A stretch of DNA of 16,258 bases from an uncultured Bacilli bacterium (GTDB lineage: Bacteria > Bacillota_I > Bacilli_A > RF39 > UBA660): contig CAJTKV010000041.1 in the NCBI GenBank assembly GCA_910577075.1, positions 1 to 16,258 of the forward strand, written 5' to 3'. Below, one piece after another: positions 13,162-16,258 of this stretch. How positions within the stretch are numbered: the stretch's first letter is position 1; every line of letters begins with the position of its first letter. Made by a program: the position numbers and the translations under genes. The notes under the pieces are model-generated. The model did not search any database, was not told the origin of the DNA, and saw only the letters and a list, made by a program, of their open reading frames with translations.

Positions 13162-14638
13162 ATAGGACAATGGCAATTAATTTATCTGATCCTTTGTTGA
13201 CAATCTTTGTAACGGTATTACTCAATTTATAGCGCGTATTTTCAGGCATCATTGATAGTTTAGCTTGTATGCCTTCTTTTACGATGACATCTAGACTGCG
13301 ACCAAATATTTCACTTTTCCAAATACTCGATGGATCTTCATTGTAGTCTTTCATTATATAATTGATTAGTTCCTTAGATTGTAATTCTGTTCCGATAATT
13401 GGTTCAAATGTCGATTCGACGTCAACTTTCATCATATGAATACTCGTTGCCTTGGCTTTTAGTCTAACGCCATAACGTGTTCCCTGTTTTATTATCTCTG
13501 GGGTTTCAAGATGCATATCTTTTAAAGTTGGATATACGATACCATAGCCACTTGAATAAGTGCTCTTTAGAGCTTGCGATAGAGTTTGATGTTCCTCTTC
13601 TCCTTCGCGATATAATGAGAATACTTTTAAGATAGAGGCTTTATTAATATTAATATCCCCCATAATGGACTTCAAAGTTTCATTATATAATTCATCAGGA
13701 CTTTCAAGATTTAGAGTAACTACGCCACTTCCCGTATCTAAGGATGATATATATGCCCGATTGATATATGTACTATCAGTATAATAATTGATAATGTTAT
13801 CGACATCTTTTATCTTATTGACATTGACAACACTTTCCTTTATCTTGTTTAAATAATGACTCTTTATCTCATTTTTATTACTTAGTACATGAACCCACTC
13901 TGGTAGTTTTATTTGGACATCGACGATGGGAAATTCACTTATAGCTTTTCTTAAAATATCATTGATTTCCTTTTTGCCAAGATTTTCAATATCTAAAGGC
14001 ATAACTTCAACCTCGTACTTTTGAGATAATTCTTCACATATCTTTATAGTGTTTGCATCCCCTGGTCTAGTCGTGTTTAAAATAACAATGAAGGGTTTAT
14101 TGATGGCTTTTAGTTCTTCAATTACTTTTTCTTCGGCATTTAAGTAATCTCCTCTTTTAAATTCGCCAAATGAACCATCTGTTGTTACTACAATTCCAAT
14201 GGTAGCATGATCTTTTATGACTTTTTCCGTGCCTATTTCTGCGGCTTCTATAAAGGGAATTGATTCTGTATACCAAGGAGTATTTACAAGTCTTGGATTA
14301 CCTTCATCATCTTCATAGCCAATGGCATCATCAATTACAAAACCTACACAGTCAATTAATTTAACATTAGTTGTAAAATCATCTATTTTAATTACTGCTC
14401 CATTTGATGGAACAAATTTAGGTTCCGTTGTCATTATTTGCTTGCCATTTGATGACTGGGGTATTTCATCTAAGCATTTTTTCTTATCATATTCATCTTC
14501 AATGTTGGGCACAACTAAGTTTTCTATTACGCGTTTAATAAATGTCGATTTACCAGTTCTAACAGCACCGACGACACCTAAATAGATTGAACCATTTCCT
14601 CTTTTGGATATTGATTCAATTATGTCTTTCATCTCCAT
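13160..14638 (-). CDS. spoIVA: Stage IV sporulation protein A, spore-coat basement ATPase
   Basis: 492 residues, the same length as B. subtilis SpoIVA. The family's N-terminal signature is intact: IYLGVVGAVRTGKSTFIKR holds the Walker A motif (about residues 24-32), KLIDCVGF is the Walker B region, and TPWYTESIPFIEAAEIGTEKVI, TIGIVVTTDGSFG and PFIVILNTTRP follow in order. The C-terminal part (to NKGSDKLIAIVL) is the region used for targeting to the forespore. SpoIVA hydrolyses ATP to polymerise on the outer forespore membrane in the mother cell and is needed for coat and cortex. It is a strong sign of a true endospore former. Start: AGGAAGG lies about 6 nt upstream of ATG 14638. It is a one-gene unit with its own promoter region and terminator; nothing suggests decay. 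Confidence 0.98.
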   Translation of the reverse strand: MEMKDIIESISKRGNGSIYLGVVGAVRTGKSTFIKRVIENLVVPNIEDEYDKKKCLDEIPQSSNGKQIMTTEPKFVPSNGAVIKIDDFTTNVKLIDCVGFVIDDAIGYEDDEGNPRLVNTPWYTESIPFIEAAEIGTEKVIKDHATIGIVVTTDGSFGEFKRGDYLNAEEKVIEELKAINKPFIVILNTTRPGDANTIKICEELSQKYEVEVMPLDIENLGKKEINDILRKAISEFPIVDVQIKLPEWVHVLSNKNEIKSHYLNKIKESVVNVNKIKDVDNIINYYTDSTYINRAYISSLDTGSGVVTLNLESPDELYNETLKSIMGDININKASILKVFSLYREGEEEHQTLSQALKSTYSSGYGIVYPTLKDMHLETPEIIKQGTRYGVRLKAKATSIHMMKVDVESTFEPIIGTELQSKELINYIMKDYNEDPSSIWKSEIFGRSLDVIVKEGIQAKLSMMPENTRYKLSNTVTKIVNKGSDKLIAIVL

Positions 14639-14659
14639 GATTAGCCTTCCTTTCCCTAC

Positions 14660-14688
14660 ATACTATGATAATATTTTATGATTATACC
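14660..14688 (-). promoter_or_regulatory. spoIVA promoter region, sigma-A-like and possible sigma-E boxes
   Basis: The minus strand has TGGTATAAT (extended -10, TATAAT at 14681-14686). About 13 bp on lies CATAGTAT (14660-14667), a partial match to the sigma-E -10 CATACAnT, with GGTATAAT able to act as a sigma-E -35. In B. subtilis spoIVA is sigma-E dependent. The sequence does not decide between the two readings. Confidence 0.45.
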
Positions 14689-14711
14689 AAAAAAATGCTA
14701 ACTTGTAGCAT
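14689..14711 (-). terminator. Rho-independent terminator of the DUF6020-type gene
   Basis: On the minus strand ATGCTA (14706-14711) pairs with TAGCAT (14695-14700) around 5 nt and is followed by seven T residues. The stem includes the TAG stop at 14698-14700. The following promoter box of spoIVA abuts the T tract. Confidence 0.7.
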
Positions 14712-16170
14712 CTTCCTTGGTTCTTAAAATAAAATACATGATTGTAGGATACATTACATATAAAGGTATGATGTATCGGAAATTACTAACAGGTCCTAAA
14801 AGATAGGTTAGCCATAACAATACTAGAGGAAGCATTATTAATATATTTTTATATTGTTTTTTTAGAATTGCTACAAACATCATAAAAATAAGTAACCATA
14901 TGGGTAAACTAAGGGAATATAATCTATCTAAGATAAAATACTTGCTTTGGGTTTCATATGTAGCAAAGCCTTCATAAAATTCATATAACTTTGGCATCTT
15001 TGATGCTCTTTCAAAGAAATAGTTATGATTATTATATATTCCTGTTTCCAAATATCCCCTTTGAGAATAAGGATCAATAGTACTGGCATCTCTATACCAA
15101 TAAGGTATATTGAGATTTAAAAAGGCCGATATGTAGTCTTCAAAGTATTTACTACCTAATGTTATATATAGCTTGTAAAAGTCTAGTGTATTATTGTCAT
15201 AATTATTCGTCTTAAACTTTGACTTTACAGGATCAGCTAAGCGAGGATTAAAGCGACTTTCTATCTTATCAACGGGAATATATTTATCAATCCACTTTAA
15301 CTCATCATCAGACATTGTGTCGGCATGTCTTTCGACCACATACGCGATTTGCACGATTGGCAAACTGAGTTTTTCACGAGAATTTCCATCGCGAATTTTA
15401 AGATTGGAATATAAGACGTTATTTACTAAAAAGAAAAGCAATATAGGAACTATAGATAGTAATATTACGCGTTTATCCTTTCTCTCTAATATTAATAAAA
15501 CTATATAGAAAATAATAAAAACATATGAGGCATTATTTCTAAATAACATCGCCATTAGGGAGAAGAAGATGAGCTTAATGATATTAAATTTGCTATTGAA
15601 AAAGTTATTCTTATTATAAATAAGTTCATATAAATCCGGGATTAATAATAACACAAAGGCTGTAAAGTAAATATCTTTAGCAGGTATTAAGGATATTGTG
15701 GGCATTACGGGATTTATTACTAAAAATACAAAGGCAATGATGAAATATATTTTATTTCGCATTTTTGTATATATAAACTTTAACATCTTAGTTACGGCAT
15801 AGGAAAGTAAAAGCATTTGAATAATTCCGTATACAGAAATCATTTGAATATGCAATTTTCCAGCAATAAAAAACATCAAAGCAACTATTCCTGTATGAAT
15901 TGGGGGATGGAATTTCGAATAACTTACGTTAAAGACTTCATTTACTTGTTTAGTTATATCATAAGAATAAATTCCCGGGTAATAACTTAAAAAGCATGGT
16001 ATCCAAAGCAAGAAAATAATAAGCCATATGTATAAAAATATATAACTTTTGTTTAATAGTTTGGATTCCCTTGTCTTTATCTTATATTTATCTATTAGAT
16101 AAAAATATGTATAAAAGCTTCTTGTTATATGGGGTAACAGGGTCACGGAAAAACAGAAGTATATTTGCAA
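14698..16170 (-). CDS. Polytopic membrane protein of DUF6020 type, 5' end missing
   Basis: The frame is open to 16170 (TTG), but its first codons are antisense to the priA piece, and no Met occurs until about residue 99. I take the native sequence to begin somewhere between about 16080 and 16125, without its own start. From about residue 25 it shows many hydrophobic segments (IFLYIWLIIFLLWIPCFLSYY, IIFYIVLLIL, LSIVPILLFFLVNNVLYS, a C-terminal pair at about 415-485). Family-like sequence includes CFLSYYPGIYSYDITKQ, NPVMPTISLIPAKDIYFT and FRNNAS. A hydrophilic extracellular part of about 140 residues (about 260-400) precedes the last helices. Such proteins resemble integral-membrane glycosyltransferases acting on lipid-linked sugars; the activity of this family is unproven. 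It ends in its own terminator 60 bp before spoIVA. Confidence 0.72.
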   Translation of the reverse strand: MQIYFCFSVTLLPHITRSFYTYFYLIDKYKIKTRESKLLNKSYIFLYIWLIIFLLWIPCFLSYYPGIYSYDITKQVNEVFNVSYSKFHPPIHTGIVALMFFIAGKLHIQMISVYGIIQMLLLSYAVTKMLKFIYTKMRNKIYFIIAFVFLVINPVMPTISLIPAKDIYFTAFVLLLIPDLYELIYNKNNFFNSKFNIIKLIFFSLMAMLFRNNASYVFIIFYIVLLILERKDKRVILLSIVPILLFFLVNNVLYSNLKIRDGNSREKLSLPIVQIAYVVERHADTMSDDELKWIDKYIPVDKIESRFNPRLADPVKSKFKTNNYDNNTLDFYKLYITLGSKYFEDYISAFLNLNIPYWYRDASTIDPYSQRGYLETGIYNNHNYFFERASKMPKLYEFYEGFATYETQSKYFILDRLYSLSLPIWLLIFMMFVAILKKQYKNILIMLPLVLLWLTYLLGPVSNFRYIIPLYVMYPTIMYFILRTKEDATS

Positions 16171-16258
16171 TTAATACAAAAAGTAATTGAAATAAAGAAA
16201 ACAGCAATAGTGCTAGTCCCAGAGATATCGTTAACACCACAAATGCTAGATAGATTTA
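16107..16258 (+). pseudogene. priA: Fragment of primosomal helicase priA with a one-base insertion
   Basis: From 16107 the plus strand reads MYKSFLLYGVTGS to 16145. A single extra base (C at 16146) follows, then frame +1 reads GKTEVYLQLIQKVIEIKKTAIVLVPEISLTPQMLDRF to the window end. Joined, this is the PriA Walker A region (FLLhGVTGSGKTEVYLQ) and the VPEISLTPQML motif of the replication-restart DEAD-box helicase, close to the B. subtilis protein. The N-terminal 200-odd residues that should precede it are absent; the DUF6020 gene occupies that space on the other strand. The window stops inside the domain. A decayed remnant, a rearrangement or a chimeric contig end with a sequence error are all possible. 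The frameshift and missing 5' half mean this copy cannot make PriA as read here. Confidence 0.85.

Noticed and set aside
16107..16170. Native N terminus of the DUF6020-type protein at the TTG 16170
   Set aside because: These codons are antisense to the conserved PriA Walker A region, the TTG has only a stop upstream in frame, and no Shine-Dalgarno precedes it.

Overview
The window is AT-rich and uses the standard bacterial code (tryptophan is TGG; stops are mostly TAA). It comes from a spore-forming, low-GC Firmicute of the Bacilli or Mollicutes-relative kind often met as gut metagenome bins. Evidence is a full-length SpoIVA, TasA/SipW-type secretion genes, Gram-positive lipoprotein and Shine-Dalgarno signals, and very short promoters with TATAAT and TTGACA boxes. 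No finer taxonomy is claimed. Every complete gene lies on the minus strand, so the window reads from right to left.

Right end (14698-16258): a polytopic membrane protein of the DUF6020 type that has lost its 5' end. It is butted against a 150-bp plus-strand piece of priA (Walker A region) that carries a one-base insertion. This looks like a chimeric or rearranged junction. Next come spoIVA (13160-14638) with its own promoter and terminator, and a single-gene unit for an unrecognised lipoprotein (12196-13038) with a clear sigma-A promoter. The two units end in terminators with identical stem arms.

Centre (1819-12054): a seven-gene cluster that appears to be one transcription unit of about 10.2 kb. 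One strong promoter (TTGACA-N17-TAAAAT) precedes it and one terminator follows it. In order of transcription it encodes a membrane-anchored acidic protein with Cys-pair repeats; a SipW-type signal peptidase; a TasA/camelysin-like secreted subunit; a 1025-residue multidomain surface protein ending in a TasA-like domain; a second SipW-type peptidase with a long charged tail; a second small TasA-like protein; and a 707-residue secreted protein with an acidic tail. The likely reading is a surface-fibre or biofilm-matrix locus with two dedicated peptidases and three TasA-fold clients. TasA-like protein 1 is set apart by structured RNA on both sides, as expected for a major subunit made in excess.

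Left end (33-1676): an XRE-family regulator with five predicted membrane segments and an external Cys-rich domain. It has its own extended -10 promoter and three GGTTG repeats spaced exactly 21 bp apart. It is placed to sense the envelope and may control itself and possibly the matrix operon. No stretch above 300 bases lacks a gene, and no tRNA, rRNA, CRISPR array or insertion sequence was seen.
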